A stretch of DNA of 64,000 bases from Stercorarius parasiticus. Its lineage: Eukaryota; Chordata; Aves; Charadriiformes; Stercorariidae. The position numbers were made by a program, and so were the translations under genes. Shown here piece after piece: positions 39,101 to 49,683 of the stretch. The first letter of the stretch is position 1; every line of letters starts with the position of its first letter. Where the stretch lies: assembly GCA_013396915.1 (NCBI GenBank), contig VWZL01000165.1, positions 466,684 through 530,683 of the forward strand. Direction: 5' to 3'. The notes under the pieces are model-generated. The model was not told where the DNA came from, did not search any database, and saw nothing but the letters and a program-made list of their open reading frames with translations.

Positions 39101-40004
39101 TAAAACCAGAGGAGTTTTTCAGCAACAGCGAGAGGGGAGAAGGCCAAGAAGAAAAGAACGTATTATTGGTGCTTCATTCAGCATAGCATGCTTTAAAACC
39201 AGCACTGTTCAGTAAAGCATTTAAGTATTTATTTAATGGCTAATGCTTGATTAAGATCAAGTCATTGGCACATAAATCCTGCCAGACTTAAAGGCTGACA
39301 CACTGTGAAGTGCTTTATTGAACCAGGGCCCAAGCAATACTGACTCAATTAGGAAGCAATTTTAAAAACTCTAGAATATATCAGTGTCTTTGTAACAGAT
39401 TGTATTGTCTTCCATAATGAAGGAGGTTCTGCATTTTCATCAAAGAAATGATGAATTGTCTCATAACGTTTTCATCATGGATAGACATTTTCTAAGACAT
39501 TTGGTCTTGCCTTTCAAGAATTCATCCACATAAACTTTCTTCTGATAACAAGGAGAATTGGTCACGTAAGTATATTCTTTGAAAGTACATTTTAATTTCT
39601 TAGAAAGATTTTTTCATAATACACTGTCTAAAGGATACGACTAAAGTGTACAAGAGCTAGTGCTGAGGAACAGTCATCCACATCACTGAGGACAGTATTT
39701 CCACAGTATTTTCACACTTCTCAGTGTTGACCTATTTCTTTGACCTATTTCTGTGACCTGAAGCCTTCACAGGACACTTTGGAAATTCTAACAAAACATC
39801 AAAGTTGATTTAGTGTTTTTAAACTTTTCATACTTATGTCCTGAATCATCTTAAGGCAAAGACCAAGCATTTGTAAGGATTTGTCCCTACTTTTACCTTT
39901 TTCTCAATGGTAAAATGTCTTGAAACATAGGCTGAACTCATTTGGGAAACCCTAAGACCCCTGTGCATCTCTGAAGGCTTTATTCTGACTGCTCAAACTA
40001 TTAG

Positions 40005-40075
40005 TCTGATTCCAAACACTTTGAAGTAAATGGAAAAAACTTTAATAGACATCAATAGGTTTGATTCAGACCCAT
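40005..40075. repeat. Degenerate palindromic amniote repeat
   Basis: TGATTCCAAACACTTTGAAGTAAATGG-type sequence is followed by an ATCAATAGGTTTGATTCAGACCCATTGG-type sequence. This keeps the order of the sauropsid repeat containing CCATTGAAGTCAATGG and 'ggatcaggcccattg'. It is heavily eroded; the assignment is from memory. Confidence 0.35.
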
Positions 40076-41381
40076 TGGGTCTTCAGACAACCTCTTCTGG
40101 AACAGACTGGCTATTGTGCTGCTCACCTTTAATATTGACTGTCTTTTGCATCACTAGAAATTTATTTCAAATCTGCTCCATAAATAATCTGGTATTTACA
40201 ATAAGTAATATACAGTATCGTTTCCCTCCTTGGCTTCCACATAGCATTGTTCCAGCTACTCAACTGGAAGTTTTTAGCGGGTTTAATTTTCATAACTCTA
40301 TGAAGTTTGTTCCAAGATTTCCAGGTGTGTCTGATCACTGAGTTATTTGTCTTTAAATCTTTCAGGGTGAATTCTTGGTAGGTGCCAACCTTGCATGTGT
40401 CTGTTAATTGATGCTCTGTTTTCACCCATGGCAATTGCACTTCATCAGCCTGCCAGATTCTAAAAGCTTGAGCCAAATTAAAAGCCCACTGCTAGAGCTT
40501 TACATTTGGTAATTTTAAACCTCCATATTTAAGGTTGGCAAAATGTTTTGTACTTCCCATCTTCAGACTATGCTTTGGAGAAAGAAAATAGATACGGCCT
40601 TAGTCACTTGCATATAAGCTGTGCAAAAGCAGTCTTGGAAATGCACAACTAATTTGCGGAACTGAGATGATTTGAAATTTGAACTTGAACAGATCCTGAT
40701 GTCTGAGATTTTTTTTCTTTTCTTTTTCTTCTTGATTTATGTTTACAAATCTTATGACTTTAAAAGTTTCTTTCTGAAAGTATTTTCCTACCTTCCATGC
40801 AATAAAAGGAGATGAAGGGGTTATATACTATGCTTGAAAGAGTTTTGATTTCAGACCACTTTATGTGATAGCTTGATACCTGGGTGAAATCATATACAAC
40901 TTTCAGATAGCCCAAATGTATGCAAGTAGATGGCCACATCTGCACCAACCAACAAAGCTAGCTGCCTTCATGAGATCCTCTTTTGTTTTAGACCTCTTTT
41001 GCTGTATCATATTCTGTAGATTTCTGTGTAGTCATGAAGTTACTGTATCTAAAAGACAGCAATTAGTTTACCTTAATATGCATGGAAAAATATCTTGACC
41101 CAAGCCAACATTAACTTGATTTTATTCCTGTGTGAATAAAAGCTCAGGGGAAATGCATATATTTGGTTGTGTCTTCTAGCTTTCATCATTCATTTGTCAT
41201 TTCCCCTGCTAATCTTGGAAAAGGTCATTGTCTGTTAGTCTGTGTGGTGGTGGTTGTGGTTTAACATCAGCTGGCAACTAGGACCACACAGCTGTTTACT
41301 CACTCCCCTCCAACCCCCAGTAAGATAAGCAGAAGAGGGAGAAAAAGGAGGAAAAGAACTCGTGGGTTGAGATAAAGACAG

Positions 41382-41387
41382 TTTAAT
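41382..41387 (-). promoter_or_regulatory. LTR polyadenylation signal
   Basis: ATTAAA on the minus strand, a common variant of AATAAA, about 160 bases downstream of the TATA box and just before the pyrimidine-rich CTGTCTTTATCTC segment. Confidence 0.55.
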
Positions 41388-41406
41388 ATAACAGTAACGG
41401 AAAAGA

Positions 41407-41440
41407 AATAATAATAGTAATAATAATAATAATAATAATA
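41407..41440. repeat. AAT trinucleotide microsatellite in the LTR
   Basis: About eleven AAT units with one AGT interruption. The position inside the LTR is typical of this LTR family. Confidence 0.9.
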
Positions 41441-41543
41441 TGCAAAATAAAGTGATGCAATACAATTGCTCACCACCTGATGATCGATTGCCTAGCAAGT
41501 CCCGAGCAGCAATCTCAGATTCCTGCCCCCTTGTCAACCCTCT

Positions 41544-41552
41544 CTTTATATA
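41544..41552 (-). promoter_or_regulatory. LTR TATA box
   Basis: TATATAAAG on the minus strand, within the LTR about 220 bases from its 5' edge. It would have driven proviral transcription toward lower coordinates. Whether it is active now cannot be told from sequence. Confidence 0.6.
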
Positions 41553-41773
41553 CTGAGCATGATGTCTACGGTATGGAATATTCCTTTGGCCAGCTTGTCC
41601 TGTCTGTGCTCCCTCTCAGTTTCTATGGGAAGCTGAAAAAGTCCTTGATTTAAAATAAACATTTCTTAGCAACAACTAAAACAATATGTGTTATCAACAT
41701 TATTCTCATACTAATCCAAAACACAGCAGCTACTAGGAAGTAAATTAACTCTATCCCAGCTGAAACCAGGACA

Positions 41774-42660
41774 GCATCCACCACTTATTCTATACCATCT
41801 GCATCATGCCTAGGACTTACACTTTTCAATAAATCACCACCACTTTTCCTGTTTTTCATATATACACACAGATAGCATTCCCTTAGTCTATGGACTATCC
41901 CTCTAAAATGTTCATTCAGTTCATTTAGTCCATGACTTTGGGGTCCATGGTAACAGTCTTTCAGGGCAGGAGAGGTGGTGTGTGGTGTTGAATTGTTGCA
42001 CGTTGCACCTGGAGCTTGCATCTCAAGATGTCGATCTTGAGAAAGTTGCTGGCCACCAGTTGCTGAAGTCAGTTCTGGTTCCATCACTGCTGCACTTCGC
42101 TCGATTTCATCAACGTTAATTCTCCATTAATTTGGGTGATTCTTACTGTAATGCCATTGATATAGCATATTGCAGCCATAGTAGTGATGACATATACTGG
42201 CAACTTAGCAATTAACACAAAAAAAAATCATACAATTCAATTCATTGTCTATTCTCACCCTAAATCAAATCCCCTTGACATACACATGGGACTTCCCCAT
42301 CCTTCTGCATCACCCATCAAGTGCATCCAGGTCCTTGAGCAAAAGCAATCCCATGGATGGTCTTGCCTTTGCCTGTGGCAGGAATAACCCAGACTGATTT
42401 CCCTAACATATTTTCCGTGGGCACTATGGAGACTTTATCCCCTTCCACAGTACGTGAAAATTTTGATTGGCAGGGACAGCTCAATTGGCAGATCCTCTAG
42501 TGTTAACTAACCAGGTGGCTTTTGCTAAATGTGTATCCCAATCTCTGAAGGTCCCTCTATCCATTGCTCTCAGTGTAGTCTTTAACAGTCCATAGTATTT
42601 TTTGGTTTTCCTGGAGGATGATGCAGGATAGGAAATGTAATACAACCACTCAATGGTTGG
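41774..42660 (-). pseudogene. ERVL pol 3' remnant (integrase C-terminal part) and 3' noncoding region
   Basis: On the minus strand from 42660 downward, the sequence reads as the end of an ERVL integrase: a GLLKTTLRAM stretch, then WDTHLAKATWLVNTRG at about 42495-42545, then GKGKTIHGIAFAQGPG at about 42325-42372. The frame is broken by an in-frame TGA (42481-42483), a frameshift near 42450-42460, and another TGA (42317-42319). Coding similarity ends near 42240. The rest down to the LTR is noncoding and finishes with a purine-rich AAGTGGTGGATG stretch that may be the worn polypurine tract. No envelope gene is seen, as usual for ERVL. Confidence 0.85.
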
Positions 42661-44269
42661 TATTCAAAGACCACTTCCTCCAAGCTCAGGATCGGTGCAT
42701 TCCTAAGAGCAAGAAATCGGCCAAGGGACGCAGGAGACCTGCATGGTTGAGCGGGAGCTTCTGAAAAAGCTCAAGTGGAAGAAGGAAGTTTACAGTAGGT
42801 GGAAGAATGGGCTGACCCCTTGGGAGGATTACAAGAATGCTGCCAGAGCATGCAGGGATGAAACAAGGAAAGCCAAGGCTGCCTTGGAATTAAACCTGGC
42901 TGGGGATGTCAAGTTCAACAGGAAGGGCTTCTACAAGTATATTGGAAGCAAAAGGAAGACCAGAGAAGTTGTGGGCTCACTGTTGAATGAGACAGGAGCC
43001 ATGGTGATGGAGGGTGAGGAGAAGGCAGAGTTACTGAATGCCTTCTTTACCTCGGTCTTTACTGCTCGGCCCACCCCTCATGAGTCCCAGGCTTTGGGGA
43101 AAGTAACAGGCAATGAGGAAGACTCCCCCTGGGTTGAGGAGGATCGAGTGAGGGATCAATTAGATCAATTAGATATTCACAAGTCCATGGGCCCCGATGG
43201 GATGCACCCGAGAGTGCTGAGGGANNNNNNNNNNNNNNNNNNNNNNNNNNNNNNNNNNNNNNNNNNNNNNNNNNNNNNNNNNNNNNNNNNNNNNNNNNNN
43301 NNNNNNNNNNNNNNNNNNNNNNNNNNNNNNNNNNNNNNNNNNNNNNNNNNNNNNNNNNNNNNNNNNNNNNNNNNNNNNNNNNNNNNNNNNNNNNNNNNNN
43401 NNNNNNNNNNNNNNNNNNNNNNNNNNNNNNNNNNNNNNNNNNNNNNNNNNNNNNNNNNNNNNNNNNNNNNNNNNNNNNNNNNNNNNNNNNNNNNNNNNNN
43501 NNNNNNNNNNNNNNNNNNNNNNNNNNNNNNNNNNNNNNNNNNNNNNNNNNNNNNNNNNNNNNNNNNNNNNNNNNNNNNNNNNNNNNNNNNNNNNNNNNNN
43601 NNNNNNNNNNNNNNNNNNNNNNNNNNNNNNNNNNNNNNNNNNNNNNNNNNNNNNNNNNNNNNNNNNNNNNNNNNNNNNNNNNNNNNNNNNNNNNNNNNNN
43701 NNNNNNNNNNNNNNNNNNNNNNNNNNNNNNNNNNNNNNNNNNNNNNNNNNNNNNNNNNNNNNNNNNNNNNNNNNNNNNNNNNNNNNNNNNNNNNNNNNNN
43801 NNNNNNNNNNNNNNNNNNNNNNNNNNNNNNNNNNNNNNNNNNNNNNNNNNNNNNNNNNNNNNNNNNNNNNNNNNNNNNNNNNNNNNNNNNNNNNNNNNNN
43901 NNNNNNNNNNNNNNNNNNNNNNNNNNNNNNNNNNNNNNNNNNNNNNNNNNNNNNNNNNNNNNNNNNNNNNNNNNNNNNNNNNNNNNNNNNNNNNNNNNNN
44001 NNNNNNNNNNNNNNNNNNNNNNNNNNNNNNNNNNNNNNNNNNNNNNNNNNNNNNNNNNNNNNNNNNNNNNNNNNNNNNNNNNNNNNNNNNNNNNNNNNNN
44101 NNNNNNNNNNNNNNNNNNNNNNNNNNNNNNNNNNNNNNNNNNNNNNNNNNNNNNNNNNNNNNNNNNNNNNNNNNNNNNNNNNNNNNNNNNGCCCAGAGAG
44201 GTAGTGGAGTCTCCATCTCTGGAGACATTCAAGACCCACCTGGATGCGTTCCTGTGCAACCTGCTCTAG
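42661..44269 (+). pseudogene. CR1 ORF2 remnant (linker, reverse transcriptase start, C-terminus)
   Basis: The left part covers the linker before the reverse transcriptase and its beginning. Family stretches include LQAQDRCIPKSKKSAKGR (about 42679-42732), KAKAALELNLAGDVK, KGFYKYIGSKRKTRE, KAELLNAFFTSVFTARPT and SMGPDGMHPRVLR (43183-43221). A one-base deletion near 42748-42757 shifts the frame between the PAWL stretch and the following RELLKKL stretch, so the ATG at 42743 is not a real start. After the gap, [13 protein letters not shown] leads to a TAG at 44267-44269. The catalytic core lies in unsequenced DNA. The endonuclease domain is absent because of 5' truncation. Confidence 0.85.
43225..44190. 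other. Assembly gap, 966 N
   Basis: A run of 966 N inside the CR1 element. Both flanks belong to the same CR1 in the same orientation, so the missing DNA is most likely its reverse transcriptase region. From the usual ORF2 layout I would expect somewhat more than 966 bases, so the size may be an estimate. Any frame that crosses it is meaningless. Confidence 0.98.
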
Positions 44270-44351
44270 GTGACCCTGCTCTGGCAGGGGGGTTGTACTA
44301 GATGATCTCCAGAGGTCCCTTCCAACCCTATGATTCTATGATTCTATGATC

Positions 44352-44850
44352 TATATGTTGCATCTCTTCCTTGGTGGCCTGAGATGTCATGGGCCCACCG
44401 AGATATAAATAATTCACCCTTATGTTGCCAGTCCAGCTCCACCTGAGCCACTTCATTCTCAGCAGCCTTATCCAGCTGATGGTTGTTTTGGTGTTCTTCA
44501 GTGGCCCAGCTCATGGATACGTAGGCATCTACGTAACAGACTTTTACAATCATATTCTCTTGCCTGGCAGCAATATCTTGCCACAGTGGGGCAGCCCAGA
44601 TGGGTTTGCCTCTGCACTGCCAGTTGCTCTGCTTCCATTGCTGTAACCATCCCCACAGAGCATTTTCTACCATCCATGAGTCAGTACAGAGATAAATTAC
44701 TGGCTATTTTTCTTGTTCAGCAATATCTAAAGCCAGCTGTATGGCTTTTGCCTCTGCAAACTGACCTGTGCAACTCCTCTCGGCATGAATGTGTTCTGTT
44801 GTAGGCTATAGATTGCAGCTGTAGACTGCTAGAGATAACCAAATGCAGCA
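44352..44850 (-). pseudogene. ERVL pol remnant (RNase H to integrase zinc-binding region)
   Basis: On the minus strand this reads as the end of the RNase H domain. The segment with the active-site glutamate (FAEAKAIQLALDIAE, about 44713-44757) is followed by the segment with a catalytic aspartate (TDSW, about 44674-44685). The start of integrase follows, with a zinc-binding histidine segment in HDISGHQG near 44371-44394, stopping at the CR1 junction. Breaks are an in-frame TAG at 44704-44706 in place of a conserved tryptophan and a probable frameshift near 44790. Coding similarity disappears near 44850. It encodes no functional enzyme. Confidence 0.85.
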
Positions 44851-45640
44851 ACCATGGGGATGCCTCCCACGTCAGGATTCCTCCTGTCCCCCATAGTTGC
44901 AAGGCTGCTGCAGTGCCATGTCTCCAGGTCCAGCCAGCAGCAAGATGGCTGGGCATATATTCCCAGCAGCACACAGGCACACAGACATGGCCAGCCACAT
45001 GGATCAGCACAGAGAACAGTGCCTTTAACAACACCCACGCAAGCACACAGTCCTGTTCCTCCTCTCCAGTTGATCAGGATTGAAATTCACCAGTGGAGTG
45101 TGTATACACACAGTTTGGGTCTCCCCAGTAGCTGCTATTTGACACTCAGTCACTGGCACTGGGACCTGTGAGTTCCTTAGGTCAACAGCCTCTCACTCCA
45201 GTGACTGGCACTGAGACCTCTCCTACCCACTAACCAGTCCAGCTCAAAGTTTGCTGGCCATCACAGACACAAACTCAGAATACAGAGGGTGCCCACATAG
45301 GGCGTAGTTATAAATAAGATTTAATAAGTTTATATGATAAACTGTAGAGAGCAAATAGAGGACCCAGTCAGAAAAGTAAACTGACCAGCCACCCATTTGC
45401 GCTCAACCAACCACTTTTACCCTTTTTATCATATATTTTCCCACACTTGTGGGTCTCCAGTCTACCTTGATCCCTCTCTTTCCCCACCTTTGGTCCATCC
45501 CTTAACCAATTCAAAATAAGTCTTGTAATCCACTTAAAACATCCCGTTATATTTTGAACAATCCCAAAATTATCTTCCCCCTGCAACCCATAATAAGTCT
45601 ATGCCTGTTTAGGCAATGATCCTCTTTATTTCACATGGCA
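44851..45640 (-). mobile_element. Probable LTR/leader sequence of another ERV family
   Basis: This is not continuous with the ERVL pol frame and differs from the LTR at 41255-41773. On the minus strand it has an AT-rich segment with TTATTAAATCTTATTTATAAC (about 45306-45326), followed by a GC-richer tract. It also has two related copies of a CTGGCACTGRGACCT motif (about 45153-45167 and 45205-45219, plus strand). The layout resembles an LTR R-U5 plus leader. The boundaries and family are uncertain, and part could be unique DNA. Confidence 0.35.
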
Positions 45641-47559
45641 TTGCAGGGAGACAGTGTCTTTTACTGGTTTGTCATTCACTGGTGGGTTTCAATGGTCTCA
45701 CCATTCTCCTTGGATGGTCTCAAGAATAGCTGAAGTTTACATGTATTCAAAGCTGGAGTGGCCAAGCCAACAGAAGATAAATTCATTGGGGATTATCATA
45801 TATACCCATCTCAGGAGGCCCCTGAGCTGCAAGTGATTGCAGGCTAGGAGAACACTAAAAGGATGTATCATATATATTTGTTTTGGTTTTAAACTCTTCC
45901 CTTGACAGTTGCTTTTGGTTACTGTCTTAAACAAGGTACTGGGGAGATTAATCTTTAGTCCACTCCAGGATGGCTGTTCTTACAAGGCACCACTCCAGTG
46001 TTAAGGGCAAGGCAGATTTGTCCCCTTCTGACACAAAGGGAAGACTTGGCTACCATTGTAAGGAGCATTCATCTCTGTCATGTCTTTCTCTACTTTAGTC
46101 CTGTTTCATGAGAAAATATCTCAAATGTCTAGTCCAAATGAAATTACAGAATGGCAGGAAGGAGGAAGGTCCCATTTATCACTTGAAGATACTGGCAGAA
46201 GCAAGGAGGAACAATGAGTCAGAGGGCAGGTAAGAAGCATAAACTGATTTGGGGACCATTCCTCATGCTGCAGATTTAAGATCAACCAGTACAAGCTCTC
46301 ATTTGTGTGAGCTAAAATGTAAGATTGGTCTTCCAGCACATTATTTGCCATATTTTTGGCAAAACTTATTATAGCCCTCTTTTATCTGAGGACAGACCAA
46401 GACAATATGCAAAACAAGGCAGGGCAGAACAGGGAAGGTGAGTTACTCTGCAGCCCCTGGATTTGTTACCACAAGCTGTTTCTTCATTTAACACCTCCAC
46501 GGTGCCTTTCTCCATAAAGCATTATGGTTTTGCTCTGAATTAAAACTGAACTGTTTGCTGTTTAATGTGAGGGGTTTTTTTTACAGATTATTTAAGGCAC
46601 AATTTCGGTTTATGGTCCCAGGGTATATTCTAATCACCTTTGTTTACCTCATATTCCTTTCCTAATTAACTGACAACCTATTAGCATACTTTTTTTTTAT
46701 CCCAGGAGTATTAATTATACATAATTTATATCATAAGCATTTATTCTTTATCAGTCAGCTGAATAAAACATTTACCTGTTTATAGCTACTTGAGGTTAAC
46801 ACTTTTATACAAAAAACTCACCTGAGACTTCCAATCAAATTATCAGATTTTTAATTTTCTGTTACATAATGATACTGTATTAGTCATTGTAGTATTTTAT
46901 TCCACTCTAGGCTAAACAATCATTTAGTGGAGCAGAGTGTTGGCAGCATTAATTAACCAATGATACATGCTCAGTTGAACAATAAGCTGCAAATAATAAA
47001 AATGCAAGATGAGATAATGTATAGACCTTCTGTGTTAATTGTATGCTGGAGAGCAGTACTAAACCCTGCCCTGAATTGTACATGTGTAGCTTAGTAAGAG
47101 CTATGCATCTGAGGGCAGGTTCTGGCTGACGAGGAAGGACTGAACATTGTCACTCTCGGGCTGCTAACTTCAGCGTGCATATTTTACCTTTGCCCACTAA
47201 CAGCCATTCCTGAATGCAAGCTGCAGAGGAATCAGGTGGAGAAAGGGGCTATTCTATCACCTCAGGAAAAGAAATTGCTAAAGACACCGTGGCAAGGAGA
47301 TTTGCATACATGCCAAAAACAAGAAAAAAAAAAGAAAGAAAAGAAGAAAAAAGAAAATGCAGGCAGTCCACAGGTGAAGTAAGCTTCGTAGCCTTAGCTT
47401 AGGACATTGTGCTCTTATAAGACTGGAGTCAATTAATTTATCCCAAGCCATATCATGCCTCAGTTGTCCTGTTGGCCTCTTTTTTTGGTCTCTCACCCCT
47501 CACCCTTCTATTTTCTTCTGAGTGTTTGGGATTTTTTTAAATCCTTCTGTGGCTTTCTG
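45641..47559. other. Unique DNA, no gene seen
   Basis: No exon recognised. The block at 46540-47010 is AT-rich, repeat-free and dense in TAATTA-type words. A purine-rich tract with A runs lies at 47315-47358; both frames through it give low-complexity lysine- or phenylalanine-rich peptides. Confidence 0.5.
47315..47358. repeat. Purine-rich A/G tract
   Basis: A run of A with scattered G on the plus strand. Simple low-complexity repeat. Confidence 0.9.
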
Positions 47560-47837
47560 AACTACTTCCATGTTATTCACCTTCCACTGTAATTTTCATA
47601 AAGGATTTTTTTTCCCATTTGATTTTGATTTTCCATTCTCTTTCCTCTCCTGTGGCACTATGACTTTGCACTCTCAATCTCCAATATGTTTCTCACTGCA
47701 TCTCCTGGTTCTTTCTCCCCTTGTCATTGTTTCTGGTTATCTCTCATATCGCTGTCAATATACTCCCCTCTCCCTCACCATAGTTCTCTATTTACTTAGC
47801 TCTTACTTCATTTACTGTTCATTATTCCCCTGTTCTT
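47560..47837. other. Pyrimidine-rich tract
   Basis: Nearly 280 bases in which T and C clearly dominate the plus strand, with many CTC, TTCC and TTTC words. The 119-codon plus-strand frame at 47570-47929 is rich in F, S, L and C because of this bias and is not called as a gene. Confidence 0.6.
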
Positions 47838-47945
47838 TGTATAGCTATTGTGCCTTGGAGCTCTGGCCATGGAGCTGGCTCCATTGGAGCAGGCACTATA
47901 GAAACACAAAGCAAACCATGTGTCTCTGACCCAAGCAGCCAGATG
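47838..47945 (+). repeat. Ancient amniote SINE-like relic
   Basis: TTGTGCCTTGGAGCTCTGGCCATGGAGC-type sequence, then CCATTGGAGCAGGCACTATAGAAACACAAAGCAAA, keeps the order of an abundant sauropsid repeat ('gtgcctagagccccaa...ccattgtgctaggcactgtacaaacacaaa'). The match is good enough to be confident of homology. The family label (MIR-like) is from memory. Confidence 0.55.
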
Positions 47946-49683
47946 CAAGAGAAGAAACCAGAGGAGACGATTGCTAGATCAAAAGAAAACCTTGTCCTTT
48001 CACCCCTGCATATAGATCGTTCAATTTACTTTAGAAGGGGGAGAATAAGGACAGTGTTGTTAAACAAAAGTAGTCAGGGTTGGAAGCACATGAGCATTTG
48101 GTGAAAAAAAATAGTAAAAGAACAACACAGAAGAAAAGCTGAAAAATGTGGGCCAGAAATTTTCATGGTGGGGGATCTTTAAGGGCAAGAAGCACATAGG
48201 AGGATATTGAAAAGACCATACAGCATGCATGATGCAGTTAAAATGACAAATACAGCGACTTGTAATGACCAATTTTGTCTTGGGGTCAGGCTTCATCTGA
48301 CGAACTTAGACATCTAAAATCTGAGTTAGTTTCTTGATTCTTTCTATAGTCAACCAACAAAGGGAGTTTCTGGACTACAATTCATCACTAAAGTAAACGT
48401 CTAAAATAGCCAAGGTTGACTGCATCTTAAAAATGCATCCACCTTTCCCTTTTGGCTGAAAATGTGCCTGACTAGCTCAAATATAGACGCTGTGGGAACT
48501 TAAAGCTAGGCAACAGGCGAACTGCACTGTAATGACCTGCTCTGGTACTTGCTGTATGTTGCTGTGTGCTGCTGAAACAGACTGCTGAGGCCACCAGAAG
48601 ATGAGAAGAAAGTTTCTCACTTCTCACAGCCTGTTAGAACAATAACCTGGATACAGATGCCTGCTCCACATACTCTTCTCCCTCTTCCTCAATCAAAGAA
48701 TGTGTTCGTTTCTAACCCTGTGGCTTCCGAGCTGGGGTCTGTGTACCACTAGCAGCTCATGAGGGTGTGGTAATCATCAGCAGAAGCCTGCTGAAATATA
48801 ATAATCAGCCATACCGGGTCACCTTTGCATGCAGTAAAACAGTAGACCAGTAGGATACATGATGGCCCACAGGAATGGTCGGTGGCTGGCAAAAATTCTT
48901 CCCGGTTCACCAGAGATATTGAGGGTTGAACAGTAGCTTTGTGGTCCAAAAAGTGAGGAATTCTGTTTCAAGCTGTACAACTGTTTTAAATTGCACCAGA
49001 TATCACATAAAATCCCAATTTATCAGTGAGCAGGTTTGCTGCCTGCGTCTTTTTAGAATTCTCTCTGCTTACTTTGTTGGTGACAATAAGGCTTCCAGGG
49101 CTTTTCACTCTTCTTGGTTCTCCTGATCCATCTTTGAAGAAGGAGCCACTCAGCTCTGCCCAGGCAAACCTGCTGAAAACACTGAGGCTGCAGCGTTGCC
49201 ATTGATGACACAATCTGGCTTTTGAATGCCTTTGATCCAGCTGAAGACGCCACCAGTGGCCTTGATCCCAGAGAGAGGTTAAAATATGATAGATATAAAA
49301 ATAACTTCTACTTGTGAACCTAGTACATTTAATGCATAAAATTATTACAAGACCATCAATATTCAATATTGGCAATTTATGCCCATATGCTTCATATTGA
49401 ACAGTGACTCTTAAGAAGGCTTTTGAAACATACTTTTACAAGTGTGATGCAACTGTCTCTCAGGAGGAGTGAGAAACACAGAGCAGAACATCCACCTTTC
49501 AACAGGAAGTCACAAGGTCAACTTTTCCAATTTCAACTGCTTAAAATTAAGCATCTCGCTATTCAGTGAGGCATTTAGGTGGCTTCATTTTTCCTGAGGT
49601 GCATCACATAAAGCAGCCAAGATTTAAAAAATAAATTAACAAATAAAATAATCTTGGGTCAAGTCCTGTGGAGTGAAAAAGCC
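47946..49683. other. Unique DNA, no gene seen
   Basis: No repeat family recognised. Frames at 48986-49375 (minus, 129 codons) and 49053-49253 overlap in different frames and show no domain. Confidence 0.5.

Larger units (their letters stand above)
31144..41254. other. Ten kilobases of unique AT-rich DNA, no gene seen
   Basis: No host exon, RNA gene or young transposon recognised. Minor items are an A-rich tract at about 32811-32824, a near-duplicate pair at 33333-33382, a CA/A tract at 36094-36121, a GA run at 37135-37148, a 12-base tandem duplication at 39728-39758, a palindromic-repeat relic at 40005-40075, and a TAATTA-rich block at 40130-40560. Frames up to 118 codons (34391-34747) carry no domain. 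Confidence 0.5.
41255..41773 (-). mobile_element. ERVL-type LTR, 3' LTR of the adjacent provirus
   Basis: Read on the minus strand, the element starts TGTCCTGGTTTCAGC at 41773 and ends GTTAAACCACA at 41255, giving the canonical TG...CA ends and about 519 bases. It carries a TATA box (41544-41552), an ATTAAA polyadenylation signal (41382-41387) and an internal AAT microsatellite. Its sequence matches the class III avian ERV LTR type known from many birds. It lies immediately downstream (in element sense) of the pol remnant, so it is the 3' LTR. No matching 5' LTR is present in the window. Confidence 0.88.
42661..44351 (+). mobile_element. CR1 LINE inserted in the ERVL provirus
   Basis: This plus-strand CR1 interrupts the minus-strand provirus. 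It is 5'-truncated near 42661, where ORF2 sequence begins abruptly, and carries most of the region between endonuclease and reverse transcriptase before a run of N. After the gap it resumes with the end of ORF2, the GTACTAGATGATCTCCAGAGGTCCC block and three ATTCTATG octamers (about 44331-44351). The good preservation of both ends makes it younger than the provirus. Confidence 0.95.

Noticed and set aside
43059..44269. Open frames of 356-508 codons on both strands
   Set aside because: They read through 966 N. Only the plus-strand ends are real sequence, and those are CR1 ORF2.
44352..45046. Plus-strand frames of 72-105 codons opposite the ERVL remnant
   Set aside because: They are shadows of the minus-strand pol remnant and the adjoining LTR-like sequence.
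47570..47929. 119-codon frame rich in F, S, L and C with a membrane-protein look
   Set aside because: It is explained by the pyrimidine-rich tract and runs into an old SINE relic.
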